Below, one piece after another: positions 42,012 to 51,637 of a DNA stretch of 64,000 nt. The DNA lies in the NCBI GenBank assembly GCA_038230515.1, contig JBBRND010000004.1, positions 131,334-195,333 of the forward strand, read 5' to 3'. The position numbers and the translations under genes are program-made. The DNA is from JAPLDB01 sp038230515 (lineage in GTDB: Bacteria; Bacteroidota; Bacteroidia; AKYH767-A; 2013-40CM-41-45). How positions within the stretch are numbered: position 1 is the first letter of the stretch; each line of letters opens with the position of its first letter. The notes beneath the pieces were generated by a model. It saw only the letters and a program-made list of their open reading frames with translations. It was not told where the DNA came from and searched no databases.

Positions 42012-43133
42012 TTATTCAACACTATTGCTTACTATGGAATGAACAACTCCGTTCTCCACTTCAAAAATCTGAATATCCACCTCAATGTCTTCAAAAATTT
42101 TCTTCACGCGCTCTGGATGTGTATCTGAAATAAAAATCTGCCCGAAGTTTTCCCTGCTTACCAATTCCATCAAGCGTTTCACTCTTGAATCATCGAGCTT
42201 GTCGAAAATGTCATCAAGAAGAAGAATGGGTTTTATATTTTTAATTTCTTTGATGAAATCAAACTGCGCCAGCTTCAAGGCAATCAGAAAAGATTTCTGC
42301 TGACCTTGTGAAGCAAACCGTTTCACTGGAAAATTTCCGATAGAGAAAACCAAATCATCTTTATGAATTCCAACCGTGCTGAACTGCATCATCCGATCCC
42401 TCTCCAATGCTGATTTAAGCGTGTCGGAAAACTTTCCATCCTGCAGATGCGATTCGTAAATGACTTCTACATTCTCCTTCGCTTCAGAAATGTATTTGTA
42501 ATGATCCTGAAAAATTGGCGTGAAGCGCTCAATAAATTCATGCCGCTTCGCAAAAAGTTTTTCTGCAAGCGGGATCAATTGTTCGTCCCAGATTTCAAGT
42601 GAGGCAAGATCAAAACTTCTGCTTTGTGCAAACTGCTTAAGCAAGGCATTGCGGTGAGCAACTACTTTGTTGTAAGTAATCAGGTCATCGAGATACAGTT
42701 TGTCGTATTGAGAAATGATACTGTCAATAAATTTTCTGCGCTCTTCGCTTCCTTCTGTAATCAACATTGAATCAACAGGAGAAATCATAACCACAGGAAG
42801 CAAGCCGATGTGATCGGCCAGCCGTTCGTACTCTTTGTTGTTCCGTTTAAAAACTTTTCGCTGGTTGCGTTTCAGTCCACAATGAATTAATTCTTCAGAA
42901 CCGTTCACTTCATAATTTCCCTGCACCATAAAAAACTCCGCACCGTGTTTGATGTTCTGATTGTCTGCCGGATTGAAATAACTTTTGCAAAGTGAGAGGT
43001 AATGAATGGCATCAAGTAGATTTGTCTTCCCCGAACCGTTATTACCTACAAAAGCATTTGCACCGCTGCTGAAATCCAGACCGGCATCAGCGTAGTTTTT
43101 GAAATTGAGGATGGAAAGTTTCTGCAAATACAT
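42012..43133 (-). CDS. recF: DNA replication and repair protein RecF
   Basis: A 373-residue SMC-like ATPase that recognises gaps and loads RecA with RecO/RecR. It has LSILNFKNYADAGLDF, Walker A GNNGSGKTNLLDAIHYLSL, RKFIDSIISQYDKLYL, signature region FASQGQQKSFLIALKLAQ, and Walker B PILLLDDIFDKLDDSR. All motifs and the length are standard. The DUF721 gene follows within 10 bp. Confidence 0.96.
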   Translation of the reverse strand: MYLQKLSILNFKNYADAGLDFSSGANAFVGNNGSGKTNLLDAIHYLSLCKSYFNPADNQNIKHGAEFFMVQGNYEVNGSEELIHCGLKRNQRKVFKRNNKEYERLADHIGLLPVVMISPVDSMLITEGSEERRKFIDSIISQYDKLYLDDLITYNKVVAHRNALLKQFAQSRSFDLASLEIWDEQLIPLAEKLFAKRHEFIERFTPIFQDHYKYISEAKENVEVIYESHLQDGKFSDTLKSALERDRMMQFSTVGIHKDDLVFSIGNFPVKRFASQGQQKSFLIALKLAQFDFIKEIKNIKPILLLDDIFDKLDDSRVKRLMELVSRENFGQIFISDTHPERVKKIFEDIEVDIQIFEVENGVVHSIVSNSVE

Positions 43134-43165
43134 TGGGTTGCGAAGATACTAAATACGTATACGTA

Positions 43166-43186
43166 CGAATATACGAATGGATGCGG
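43166..43186. repeat. Dispersed 21-bp repeat, copy 2 (CGAATATACGAATG type)
   Basis: Matches the copy at 37245-37265 with two differences. It is preceded by ACGTATACGT, a perfect 10-bp palindrome (43155-43164), upstream of recF. Confidence 0.5.
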
Positions 43187-43256
43187 GGAGAAAATTAAAT
43201 TCCTCCATTCAAATAATTCCACAGAAAGTTCGTTCTTTGAAAAATAATTCTTTGAA

Positions 43257-44132
43257 GTGAAATTGAAACGAATTGTATTTATTGTTCTGCTTGCGTTTTG
43301 TTTTTGCAAGGCATATTCTCAAAGCGGACAGGAGCGCGTGTTTCAATACAAAGATTCACTCAATCATCTTGCGCGCAATATGCAGCGGGGAGAAAATGAT
43401 TCTGTGCGCACTGCATCGCAAACGGTTTACTATTCCATTCTCAACTTTCTTCTTACGGATTCATCTTCGTTCAATGCTTCTTTTGATTCAGTTCCGAATC
43501 TCTCGGTAAAAGCTTCTCCTGATAAAGCATTCCGATTGTACACATGGGTTGCAGCAAACTACGAGGGTTCTGTTTACAGGTATCATGGATTTATTCAGAC
43601 ACAAAATCAACGCACCAAAAAAACAACGTTGATTCCGCTTGCTGATTCTACTGAGGTAATTGAAAAACCGTTGAACAAAAAACTAAAACCTGATCACTGG
43701 TACGGTGCTGTTTATTACAGCATCATTTTGCAAATTCGCTCAGGAAAAAAGTTTTATACGTTGCTGGGATGGAAAGGAAAAGATCAAGCGCTCACGCAGA
43801 AAGTGATGGATGTACTTTCTTTCGACAACGGCAAGCCATTATTCGGGCTACCTGTTTTTGAAGCAAAGAATGTTCTTTACCACCGCGTTATTTTTGAATT
43901 CACTGCGCAGGCAACAATGAGTTTGAAATTTGTGAGCGAAAAGAAAACAATCGTCTTTGATCACATCGGGCGATCAACGCTTACAGGGATTGTTGGACCG
44001 GAAGGAACATACGATGCATTTAAGTTCGACAAAGATCATTGGGAACTTTCGGAAGATGTAGATGTGGACAATGGTTTTACTCCAAAGAAAAAAGAAGTGA
44101 GACTTTTCAAGGATGAAGAACTCAAGAAATAG
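43257..44132 (+). CDS. Hypothetical exported protein
   Basis: A 291-residue protein with a GTG start (GTG AAA TTG AAA) and a signal peptide (RIVFIVLLAFCFCKAYSQ). It contains RVFQYKDSLNHLARNM, then KAFRLYTWVAANYEGSVYRYHGFIQ, DHWYGAVYYSIILQ, YTLLGWKGKDQALTQKVMDVL and FDHIGRSTLTGIVGPEGTYDAF. I recognise this as a conserved Bacteroidota periplasmic family of unknown function; GWKGKD and FDH are its most conserved parts. It is divergent from recF. Confidence 0.75.
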   Translation: MKLKRIVFIVLLAFCFCKAYSQSGQERVFQYKDSLNHLARNMQRGENDSVRTASQTVYYSILNFLLTDSSSFNASFDSVPNLSVKASPDKAFRLYTWVAANYEGSVYRYHGFIQTQNQRTKKTTLIPLADSTEVIEKPLNKKLKPDHWYGAVYYSIILQIRSGKKFYTLLGWKGKDQALTQKVMDVLSFDNGKPLFGLPVFEAKNVLYHRVIFEFTAQATMSLKFVSEKKTIVFDHIGRSTLTGIVGPEGTYDAFKFDKDHWELSEDVDVDNGFTPKKKEVRLFKDEELKK

Positions 44133-44138
44133 TTAATT

Positions 44139-44225
44139 GGTTGATTAAGTTAATTGAGTTGATTGGAAAATCCGGGAATCACTTTTTACCTATTCAACTT
44201 AATTCACTCAATCAACTTAGTCAAC
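44139..44225. repeat. Long imperfect inverted repeat upstream of rnhB
   Basis: GTTGATTAAGTTAATTGAGT (44140-44159) is imperfectly complementary to the right arm 44189-44225, which holds ACTCAATCAACTTAGTCAAC. The segment GTTGATTAAGTTAATTG also occurs, inverted, at about 37322-37339 upstream of ndk, so it belongs to a dispersed family. Confidence 0.55.
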
Positions 44226-44229
44226 AAAG

Positions 44230-44835
44230 ATGCTGCTCTCTTATTTTCAAACTGAACTCACCGAAGCCGGTTGCGATGAAGCAGGCCGCGGATGTCTTGC
44301 GGGACCCGTGTTTGCTGCTGCTGTAATTCTTCCGAAAGATTTTCGTCATCCGGTGTTGAATGATTCAAAACAACTCACGCATAAGCAGCGCGAAGAACTC
44401 CGCCCAGTCATTGAGGAAAGTGCCATTGCATTTGCAGTTGCAAAAGTTGATCATTCAGAAATTGATGAAATCAATATTCTGAATGCTTCGTTTCTTGCCA
44501 TGCACCGTGCTCTCAACAAACTAAAACACAAACCGGAACTCCTGATCATTGACGGAAACCGTTTTAAGAAATACAAAGACATTCCTCACCAATGCATCGT
44601 GGAGGGCGATGCAAAATATTTAAGTATTGCTGCCGCATCAGTTCTTGCAAAAACATACCGCGATGATTTTATGCTGGCGTTACACAAAAAATTCCCTCAC
44701 TACTCCTGGAATAAAAACAAAGGATACGGAACCCGCGAACATCGTGCAGCCATTGAGCAACATGGCGTGAATGAATTTCACCGGAAAAGCTTCAGGTTGC
44801 TGCCCGATCAGTTGGAGGTTGAGTTTAGAGGGTAG
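44230..44835 (+). CDS. rnhB: Ribonuclease HII
   Basis: A 201-residue enzyme that cuts RNA in RNA-DNA hybrids and single ribonucleotides in DNA. EAGCDEAGRGCLAGPVFAAAVIL carries the first catalytic Asp-Glu pair and the GRG motif. Asp near LLIIDGNRFKKY and the block SIAAASVLAKTYRDDFM are the other sites, followed by GYGTREHRAAI. The length is standard. I use the ATG at 44230; an upstream frame from 44141 is out of register. Confidence 0.95.
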   Translation: MLLSYFQTELTEAGCDEAGRGCLAGPVFAAAVILPKDFRHPVLNDSKQLTHKQREELRPVIEESAIAFAVAKVDHSEIDEINILNASFLAMHRALNKLKHKPELLIIDGNRFKKYKDIPHQCIVEGDAKYLSIAAASVLAKTYRDDFMLALHKKFPHYSWNKNKGYGTREHRAAIEQHGVNEFHRKSFRLLPDQLEVEFRG

Positions 44836-44908
44836 TTTCCGCTTCCTTTTCAACATGACTTTGTACACAAGTAGGCACCACAATTTCTCTTTGCTCTATC
44901 TGTACGGA

Positions 44909-44916
44909 TAGCTTTG
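44909..44916 (+). promoter_or_regulatory. Candidate -7 box (TAGCTTTG) upstream of the DUF3352 gene
   Basis: TAGCTTTG fits TAnnTTTG and ends eight bases before the ATG at 44924, implying a nearly leaderless transcript. A TTTG lies upstream with a 15-bp spacer. Confidence 0.4.
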
Positions 44917-44923
44917 CAGAAAT

Positions 44924-47620
44924 ATGAATCGTCTTGTTGGTGCCTCTGTGCTAACTCTCATTCTGCTCGCAATGCTTGCTACGGGAGTTTATTTTTATCA
45001 GCGCTACTCCATTATTCTCCTCGACCCCATGCGGGCAGTCCCGAATGACGCGGCTGTAATTGTTGAAGTAAAAAATCCTTCTGCATCTCTCCATAATTTT
45101 TTCTCAGGATCGTTCCGCAAAAACATGAGAGATGATAAATGGATGGAGGAGCAGGAAAAAAGATATTTACTGTTCGATTCATTGCTGAAACAGGATGGCG
45201 ATGTTTCTGAAATATGGGAAGATCAATCGCTCGTGATTTCCACGCACCTGGTGAAAGCAGGCACTTTTGATTTTCTCTACCTCACCAATCTTCCACGTGG
45301 ATGGACAGAACAAAAGCTGAAAAAATTTATTGAGCTGACATGGGGACTGAAGAATGAATTTTCGAAACGGGAATATGAAAACGTAAACCTCTACGAGTCG
45401 CGCGTGAATGATTCAACCGACTTTACTTTTGCATCAGATAAAAGTGTAGCAATGTTCAGCTTCTCATCCCTGCTCGTTGAGCAAGCCATCAGGCAGTTGA
45501 AACATGGAGATGGAATCGTCATCACGAAATCGTTCCGAAAAGTTATTCCTCCCGCTTCTGCCGGACCTTCCATTCAGATTTACGTGAACAACCAATCGTT
45601 TGGAGATATTGCCACTTCCATTTCTACTGACTTTGGAAATCAGTTTTTCAAAATGTCTTCTTTGTTTGCAAGATGGAGCGGATATAAATTAGAAGATGAT
45701 TCGGAATTTCTTCTTCTGAAAGGAAGTACCACTACGTTTGACACTACAGATCATCTTTCCTTTTTAAGAAACCAGAAACCGCAGTTGATGAATGTGGCTG
45801 CTATTGCTCCTTCGCGTACAGCACTATTGTACGAATTCAGTTGTACAAATTTTCCTGAATATTATAGTCATCTCAAATCAAATTCAGGATTATCGCTCAA
45901 TTCAGATGATCAGAAAAAAGTGCTGACTGATTTGCAGAAAAAATATACTGTTTCGTTTGAAAGCAGTTTCACTTCGTGGATCGGCAATGAAATGGCTTTG
46001 GTAATTACGGAGCCGGCAGGGAACTCGATTGATAACAATGTATATGGATGTGTGAGAGCAAAAGATATTACGCAGGCAGTGAATCAACTCAACCTGCTGC
46101 GCGATGCGGTGACAAAACAATCAGGGATGAATTTACCTGAAGAAAAATACAGAAACTATTCTATCTCTTCCATCAGCGTGAAAGGAATTATTCCTCTTTT
46201 GTTCGGGCAAGTATTTTCGCGCCTGTCGAATTGCTACTACACTTCGTTAAATGGCTACCTTGTTTTTGCAAATCAATCTTCTTCTTTAAAATCATTCATT
46301 GATGAAAACATGGAAGCAAAAGTTTTATCGAAAGATGTTTTGTTTCACGATGCTGCCGATCATCTTGATGGCTCATGCAATGCGATGCTGTTTGTAAATC
46401 CGGAGCGGTCAACGAATCTTTATCTTCCCTCTCAGGTAAATTCTTTTCTACCGACACTCTACAAATGCAGTGGCATTTATTCACAATGGACTTACAGCGG
46501 GGCATCCATCCAATCACAAATCCTTTTTGACTTTCATAAAAAAACAATGAAGGAACCTGTTCTGTTCTGGTCCACGCAGTTGGATACTGTTCTCTCCTCC
46601 ATACCGGTTACAATAAATGATGAACAGGGACGTGCTTTTCTTTTTGTACAGGACGCAAAAAATAATTTTTACAAGATTGACGAATCGGGAAATATAGTGT
46701 GGAAGAAAAATCTTGAATCAAAAATCCGTTCTGAAATTTTCGCAGTTGATTTTTATCATGACGGCAGGCATCAGCTTTTATTCAATACTGAAAAGCAATT
46801 ATTTCTTTTCGATCTTGAAGGGAATAACACCGGCAACTACCCGATAAGGCTTCCGGCATCAGCAACAAACGGTTGTTGCCTCTTGCCTTCTTCATCGGGC
46901 TTCAACATGTATGTGGCTTGCAGCAATCATTTCATTTATGCTTATGAGGCAGGCGGCAAGCCGGTGATTGATTGGAATTACATTCATACAGAATCTTTGG
47001 TAAATAAACCAATTCAATCATTTTCCATTTTGCAAAACTCTTACCTGATTGTTTCTGAAGACAACGGAACAGTTTCCGTAACCGACAAAAAAGGAAATCA
47101 GAAAATTTCTTTCAAAGATAAATTCTATCAATCGGTAAACGGAAGGAGTTTTGTTTCCGAAGCTGATTCATCAGGAAATGTAAAATGGATTACCACTGAT
47201 AGTACAGGTGCTGTTATTCTATTTTCACTTGCAGGAGAAGTTTCAAAAAAAGAAACTGAATCATTCTCGCCAACTCATAAATTTGTTTATACAAAATATG
47301 CCGGTTCATCGGAAGGAGAACTGTTTTTTTCTGACAGCACAATGCTCGGCATTTTTACAGAAAGGGGGCAAAAAGAATGGACGAAACCCAACTCAACATT
47401 TATATCGTTGGTTTCATCGGTGCGACTTCCAGATGGCACCAATGGTTTCCTTGTGTCATCATCAGGCAATGATGTTTTCTTTCTCCTCAATTCAAAAGGA
47501 GAAACTGAAAAAGGATTTCCGCTGAAAGGAAGCATCAATCCGGTGATGACAGAAATGAATCGTGCAGTAATTATATGCGGAAACAAAGAAGGAATTGTGA
47601 ATTGCTACAAGACGGAGTGA
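44924..47620 (+). CDS. DUF3352-like membrane-anchored protein with propeller-like C-terminus
   Basis: An 898-residue protein with one N-terminal membrane span (VLTLILLAMLATGVYFY, residues 8-24) and a large periplasmic part. Residues ~35-520 look like DUF3352 (VPNDAAVIVEVKNPSASLHNF, SLVISTHLV, FLYLTNLPRG). From ~540 to the end there are PQQ/WD-like repeats (DAKNNFYKIDESGNIVWKKNL, GRHQLLFNTEKQLFLFDLEG, NGTVSVTDKKGNQKIS), suggesting a beta-propeller. Role unknown. It is not in an obvious operon. Confidence 0.7.
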   Translation: MNRLVGASVLTLILLAMLATGVYFYQRYSIILLDPMRAVPNDAAVIVEVKNPSASLHNFFSGSFRKNMRDDKWMEEQEKRYLLFDSLLKQDGDVSEIWEDQSLVISTHLVKAGTFDFLYLTNLPRGWTEQKLKKFIELTWGLKNEFSKREYENVNLYESRVNDSTDFTFASDKSVAMFSFSSLLVEQAIRQLKHGDGIVITKSFRKVIPPASAGPSIQIYVNNQSFGDIATSISTDFGNQFFKMSSLFARWSGYKLEDDSEFLLLKGSTTTFDTTDHLSFLRNQKPQLMNVAAIAPSRTALLYEFSCTNFPEYYSHLKSNSGLSLNSDDQKKVLTDLQKKYTVSFESSFTSWIGNEMALVITEPAGNSIDNNVYGCVRAKDITQAVNQLNLLRDAVTKQSGMNLPEEKYRNYSISSISVKGIIPLLFGQVFSRLSNCYYTSLNGYLVFANQSSSLKSFIDENMEAKVLSKDVLFHDAADHLDGSCNAMLFVNPERSTNLYLPSQVNSFLPTLYKCSGIYSQWTYSGASIQSQILFDFHKKTMKEPVLFWSTQLDTVLSSIPVTINDEQGRAFLFVQDAKNNFYKIDESGNIVWKKNLESKIRSEIFAVDFYHDGRHQLLFNTEKQLFLFDLEGNNTGNYPIRLPASATNGCCLLPSSSGFNMYVACSNHFIYAYEAGGKPVIDWNYIHTESLVNKPIQSFSILQNSYLIVSEDNGTVSVTDKKGNQKISFKDKFYQSVNGRSFVSEADSSGNVKWITTDSTGAVILFSLAGEVSKKETESFSPTHKFVYTKYAGSSEGELFFSDSTMLGIFTERGQKEWTKPNSTFISLVSSVRLPDGTNGFLVSSSGNDVFFLLNSKGETEKGFPLKGSINPVMTEMNRAVIICGNKEGIVNCYKTE

Positions 47621-47734
47621 ACAGCTAAATATGGAATTTCTTATTCCCGATTTTGAATTTACAACCAAAAAGAATTCCAACATTTCATCGTTACAACATT
47701 CCATAAGTGCAAACTTTATATTCTATTCTTCCTT

Positions 47735-47742
47735 TATATTTG
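47735..47742 (+). promoter_or_regulatory. Candidate -7 box (TATATTTG) upstream of the OmpA-family gene
   Basis: TATATTTG fits TAnnTTTG 59 bp before the start of the gene at 47801. A -33 TTG is not clear. Confidence 0.4.
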
Positions 47743-47800
47743 CAGTGAAATAAAGTCAAAAACACAGGTCATACATTTATTCTTACTATAAACCACCACT

Positions 47801-50119
47801 ATGAAAAAACTCTACATCATTCTCTTTTTCGTTCTGATGATTACATCAGCCCGCTCGCAGGAAATGCTTGGTATTGCAAACAGTAATTATGCCGGCACAA
47901 ACGGACTAAGTTTAAATCCAAGTTCAATGGTTGATTCCCGATTGGAAACTGATGTAAACCTGTTGACAATTGGCGTGAGTGCAGACAATGACTACCTTTT
48001 TATTCCAAAAGACAGTTTAAAATTTTTCGGTTTCAAACGCATTGTGGACCTATCTGGCAATCGCGGATATCTCGATAAATTTAGTTTCGGCAGCACCAAC
48101 AAAGAGTATAGCGCAACAGAGTATGCAACAGTAAGAGGTCCGTCTGCAATTTTTCACGTTAAAAAACACTGGATCGGGCTTGTATCACAGATGCGTGCCG
48201 GAACTTCAATCAGTGGTGTTGGAGCTCCTATTGCAAAGTTTGCTTACGAAAAAGATGGCCTGAAATATCATCCGCTCCAAGAAGCCACTTTTACGGATCC
48301 AGCATTCGATATTGCTGCCATGGTATGGAGCGAAATCGGCTTGAGTTACGGGCATGAGATTTATAATAAAGACCAACATTATTTGAAAGGTGCATTTACT
48401 GTGAAGCGTTTGTTTGGATACGGTTCGGCATTTGTGAAGAACAGGGGAATGATTTACAACGTAACAAGTGATTCTCTTTTTACAATTACTAAAGCAGACG
48501 TCCAATATGGTCACTCATTTGACAATGACGTTAAGAACACTCATTATAAAGACTTGGTGAATGGAACAGGATGGGGATTCGATTTCGGACTAGCGTACGA
48601 GTACCGTCCAAAATATGAGGAAACAAGATATGAAATAGATGGGGCGAAAATAGAAGACCCATTGCAAAATCATTACAAGTTGCGGGTGGGTTTAAGCGTT
48701 TACGACATTGGCAAAATAACTTTCAAGCAGGACGCAGGATTGTTTGATCTTAGTCAATCTACCGGCTCTTTTTGGACTAAATACGATACCATTAATTTTA
48801 GTAGCATCAATGACTTTGATAAACGGGTGAGCGCATACTCATTTAATGGAGATTCGACTGCCTCGCACAAAGCAGACCAATATTCTGTGGGACTGCCTCA
48901 TGCTTTAAGTATGCAGGTTGATTACAACATTTGGAAAGGAGCGTATGCAAACCTTACGTGGATACAAAGAATAAAGAATGACAATGTTTCACTCGTTGCA
49001 GCTAATTTAATTTCCATTACTCCGCGTTACGAATGGGATTGGCTTGAAGTAGCAGTTCCACTCTCCATGTATCAATATTCTGCTTTCCGCGCGGGGCTTG
49101 CGTTCCGGCTTGGAAGTTTGATCATTGGTTCTGATAAATTCGGAAGCTTGCTCGGCTTGAGCGATCTCGGAGGAATGGATGTGTATCTCGGTTTGAAATT
49201 CTCACTCCCCCGCAAGCGCATTAAAGACAGCGATGGTGATGGCGTTTCTGACAAGAGAGATAAATGCAAAATGGATCGTGGCACATGGGCTACGCTTGGT
49301 TGTCCTGATCGTGATGGAGATGGTATTCTTGATAAAGAAGATGCATGTCCTGATGTAAAAGGCATTGCTAAGTTCCAGGGTTGTCCTGATACAGATGGTG
49401 ATGGCATACAAGATAAGGATGACGATTGTCCATTGGTGGCAGGTTTGCCGCAGTTCAAAGGTTGTCCGGATACAGATGGTGACGGCATTCCTGATCCACA
49501 GGATTCATGCCCAACTGTTGCAGGTATTCCAGAGTTTGATGGTTGCCCTGATACAGATGGCGATCACATTCCAGACAAGAACGACTCCTGCCCTACCGAA
49601 AAAGGGTTGCTGCAATTCAACGGTTGTCCTGATACAGACGGTGATGGTTTGATTGATAAAATAGACTCTTGTCCGCAGGTTCCGGGACCTGCATCCAATC
49701 ACGGTTGTCCTGTAGTAGAAAAAGTAGAGCCGAAGAAGGAACCTACTAAAGTTGAACTCACTAAAGAAGAAGAGGATGTGATCAACAAAGTATTTAAGAA
49801 TCTTGAATTCGAAACCGGCAAGGCAGTCATACGCGATGCATCGTTTGCTTCTCTCAATGAGCTCAGTGTGTTAATGAAGAAGAAACCGAAATTCAAATTG
49901 TTGATTGACGGTCATACAGACAATGTTGGCAAGGCACCTTACAACATGAAGCTTTCTCAAAACCGTGCTGATGCGGTAAAGAAATATTTAGTTGAAAAAG
50001 GAATTGATCCTTCAAGAATAACTGCCAAGGGTTATGGTATGACGAAACCGGTTGCTTCAAACAAAACTCCTGAAGGTCGCCAGAAAAACCGCAGGGTTGA
50101 GTTTACAATTGTTGAATAA
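47801..50119 (+). CDS. OmpA-family outer-membrane protein with TSP3 repeats
   Basis: A 772-residue protein: signal peptide (KLYIILFFVLMITSARSQ); a long DUF5723-like beta-barrel domain (~20-470; IANSNYAGTNGLSLNPSSM at its start); six thrombospondin type 3 calcium-binding repeats of about 26-27 residues (~478-640), each of the form GCPDTDGDGIxDxxDxCP; and an OmpA-type peptidoglycan-binding domain (~665-772, LEFETGKAVIRDASFASL, IDGHTDNVGKAPYN, ITAKGYGMTKPVASN, GRQKNRRVEF). It links the outer membrane to the cell wall. A terminator follows. Confidence 0.9.
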   Translation: MKKLYIILFFVLMITSARSQEMLGIANSNYAGTNGLSLNPSSMVDSRLETDVNLLTIGVSADNDYLFIPKDSLKFFGFKRIVDLSGNRGYLDKFSFGSTNKEYSATEYATVRGPSAIFHVKKHWIGLVSQMRAGTSISGVGAPIAKFAYEKDGLKYHPLQEATFTDPAFDIAAMVWSEIGLSYGHEIYNKDQHYLKGAFTVKRLFGYGSAFVKNRGMIYNVTSDSLFTITKADVQYGHSFDNDVKNTHYKDLVNGTGWGFDFGLAYEYRPKYEETRYEIDGAKIEDPLQNHYKLRVGLSVYDIGKITFKQDAGLFDLSQSTGSFWTKYDTINFSSINDFDKRVSAYSFNGDSTASHKADQYSVGLPHALSMQVDYNIWKGAYANLTWIQRIKNDNVSLVAANLISITPRYEWDWLEVAVPLSMYQYSAFRAGLAFRLGSLIIGSDKFGSLLGLSDLGGMDVYLGLKFSLPRKRIKDSDGDGVSDKRDKCKMDRGTWATLGCPDRDGDGILDKEDACPDVKGIAKFQGCPDTDGDGIQDKDDDCPLVAGLPQFKGCPDTDGDGIPDPQDSCPTVAGIPEFDGCPDTDGDHIPDKNDSCPTEKGLLQFNGCPDTDGDGLIDKIDSCPQVPGPASNHGCPVVEKVEPKKEPTKVELTKEEEDVINKVFKNLEFETGKAVIRDASFASLNELSVLMKKKPKFKLLIDGHTDNVGKAPYNMKLSQNRADAVKKYLVEKGIDPSRITAKGYGMTKPVASNKTPEGRQKNRRVEFTIVE

Positions 50120-50151
50120 TTAATCCTCCAACAGGAGGGAATAAATTAATG

Positions 50152-50181
50152 ACAAGGGCTGCTTTGATTGGCAGCCCTTGT
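50152..50181 (+). terminator. Hairpin terminator after the OmpA-family gene
   Basis: ACAAGGGCTGC, an eight-base loop and GCAGCCCTTGT form a perfect 11-bp stem, followed by TAATTT. A smaller hairpin (TCCTCC/GGAGGA) lies just before it at 50124-50139. The T-run is weak. Confidence 0.7.
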
Positions 50182-50278
50182 TAATTTGAAAGGCATGTTT
50201 GTTTGAAATTAATATTTTTGCAGAACTTTTATTTTGGTTGTTTAATTACCAGTTACATACTGCTTACCGCCTCCTGAA

Positions 50279-51568
50279 ATGAGTGCCTTAACCATTGTCA
50301 TCATCACTCTCATTGCTTCTGCGCTTGCATCCGGCACTGAGATTGCTTTTCTCTCAGCAAACAAATTCCGAATTGAACTTGACCGCAAGCAGGGCGCCTT
50401 TCCTGCGCGCATTATCTGGAATTTTGTAAAGAATCCCTCGCACTTTATTGCCACCATGTTATTGGCGAATAATGTGGCGCTGGTTATTTACGGAATTGCC
50501 ATGAGCGAAGAAATTCTCACTCCTGAACGTTTGCAGAATTATCTTCCTGCTGCCATGCATACACAAGCGTGGACGCTGGTTGTGCAAACGTTTTTCTCAA
50601 CGTTGTTGATTTTAGTTGCTGCGGAATTTATTCCTAAAGTTCTTTTCCGTATTGACCCCAATCGCATTCTCAATTTTCTCGCACTCCCAATTCAACTCAT
50701 CTATTATTTTCTCTATCCCGTAGTGATTTTCATTCTGGGCATTTCAAAATTTGTATTGAAGAAAATTGTGCGCGTGGAATTTGCTGAGGAGAAACCCGTG
50801 TTCGGAAGAGTAGATCTTGACTTTTACATCCGCGACCTCAGCACCAAGAATAATCAGGAAGAAGAAATGAATGCCGGCATACAAATGTTTCAGAATGCGC
50901 TTGACTTCACTCAGGTTCGTGTGCGCGAGTGCATGGTTCCGCGCAAAGAAATTGTTGCTATACAGGTAGAGGAGCCGATTGAAAACCTCCTGAAACTTTT
51001 TACGGAAACAAAACATTCACGCATACTCGTGTATCGCGAATCCATTGACAATATTACCGGCTTTGTACACAGCAGCGAAATGTTCAAGCAGCCGGCAGAC
51101 ATTACAAGCACTCTTTTACCTATTGCTATCGTGCCCGAAGTAATGGCCGCAAATGAACTGCTGCAGCTTTTCATTGATCAACATCGTACTATTGCAGTAG
51201 TCGTTGACGAGTTTGGCGGCACGGCAGGAGTGGTTACGATGGAAGATGTGATGGAAGAAATTTTCGGAGAGATGCAGGATGAGCATGATGTTACTGAAAC
51301 CACTGAAAAGAAAATAAGCAATACGGAATTTATTTTCAGCGGACGACTGAAAATCGATTCGCTCAATAAAAAATACGAACTCCGTATTCCAAAAGGCGAA
51401 GGAGAAGGATATGAAACCCTCGCAGGGTTTATCTTTCATCATCATGAAAACATTCCTCTGGCCAATGAGGAAATAATTATCTCTCCTTTTATATTTACTA
51501 TCATGTATGTAAAAGACAACAGGATTGAACTGGTGCGCATGAAGGTGGAAAGAGAGAAAGCTAATTAG
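50279..51568 (+). CDS. CNNM/CBS-domain membrane protein (hemolysin-like)
   Basis: A 429-residue protein. Four hydrophobic spans in a CNNM (DUF21) domain (~1-175; ALASGTEIAFLSANKFRIELDRK at the start, ATMLLANNVALVIYG) are followed by a CBS pair (~205-330; VRECMVPRKEIVAI, TKHSRILVYRESIDNITGFVH, RTIAVVVDEFGGTAGVVTMEDVMEEI) and a C-terminal CorC/HlyC domain (~345-425). Relatives are Mg/Co transport-associated proteins and GldE of gliding bacteria, but no gld genes are near. The role in metal homeostasis is inferred from the family. Confidence 0.88.
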   Translation: MSALTIVIITLIASALASGTEIAFLSANKFRIELDRKQGAFPARIIWNFVKNPSHFIATMLLANNVALVIYGIAMSEEILTPERLQNYLPAAMHTQAWTLVVQTFFSTLLILVAAEFIPKVLFRIDPNRILNFLALPIQLIYYFLYPVVIFILGISKFVLKKIVRVEFAEEKPVFGRVDLDFYIRDLSTKNNQEEEMNAGIQMFQNALDFTQVRVRECMVPRKEIVAIQVEEPIENLLKLFTETKHSRILVYRESIDNITGFVHSSEMFKQPADITSTLLPIAIVPEVMAANELLQLFIDQHRTIAVVVDEFGGTAGVVTMEDVMEEIFGEMQDEHDVTETTEKKISNTEFIFSGRLKIDSLNKKYELRIPKGEGEGYETLAGFIFHHHENIPLANEEIIISPFIFTIMYVKDNRIELVRMKVEREKAN

Positions 51569-51637
51569 AAAAGATCCGTACTTCATTTTTCAAAAACCCG
51601 AGCATACGAAAAATGAAATTCTAATTAAAAGATAAAT

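Noticed and set aside
50279..51568. gldE gliding-motility gene
   Set aside because: The CNNM/CBS architecture fits, but no gld neighbours or specific features separate it from general hemolysin-like proteins.
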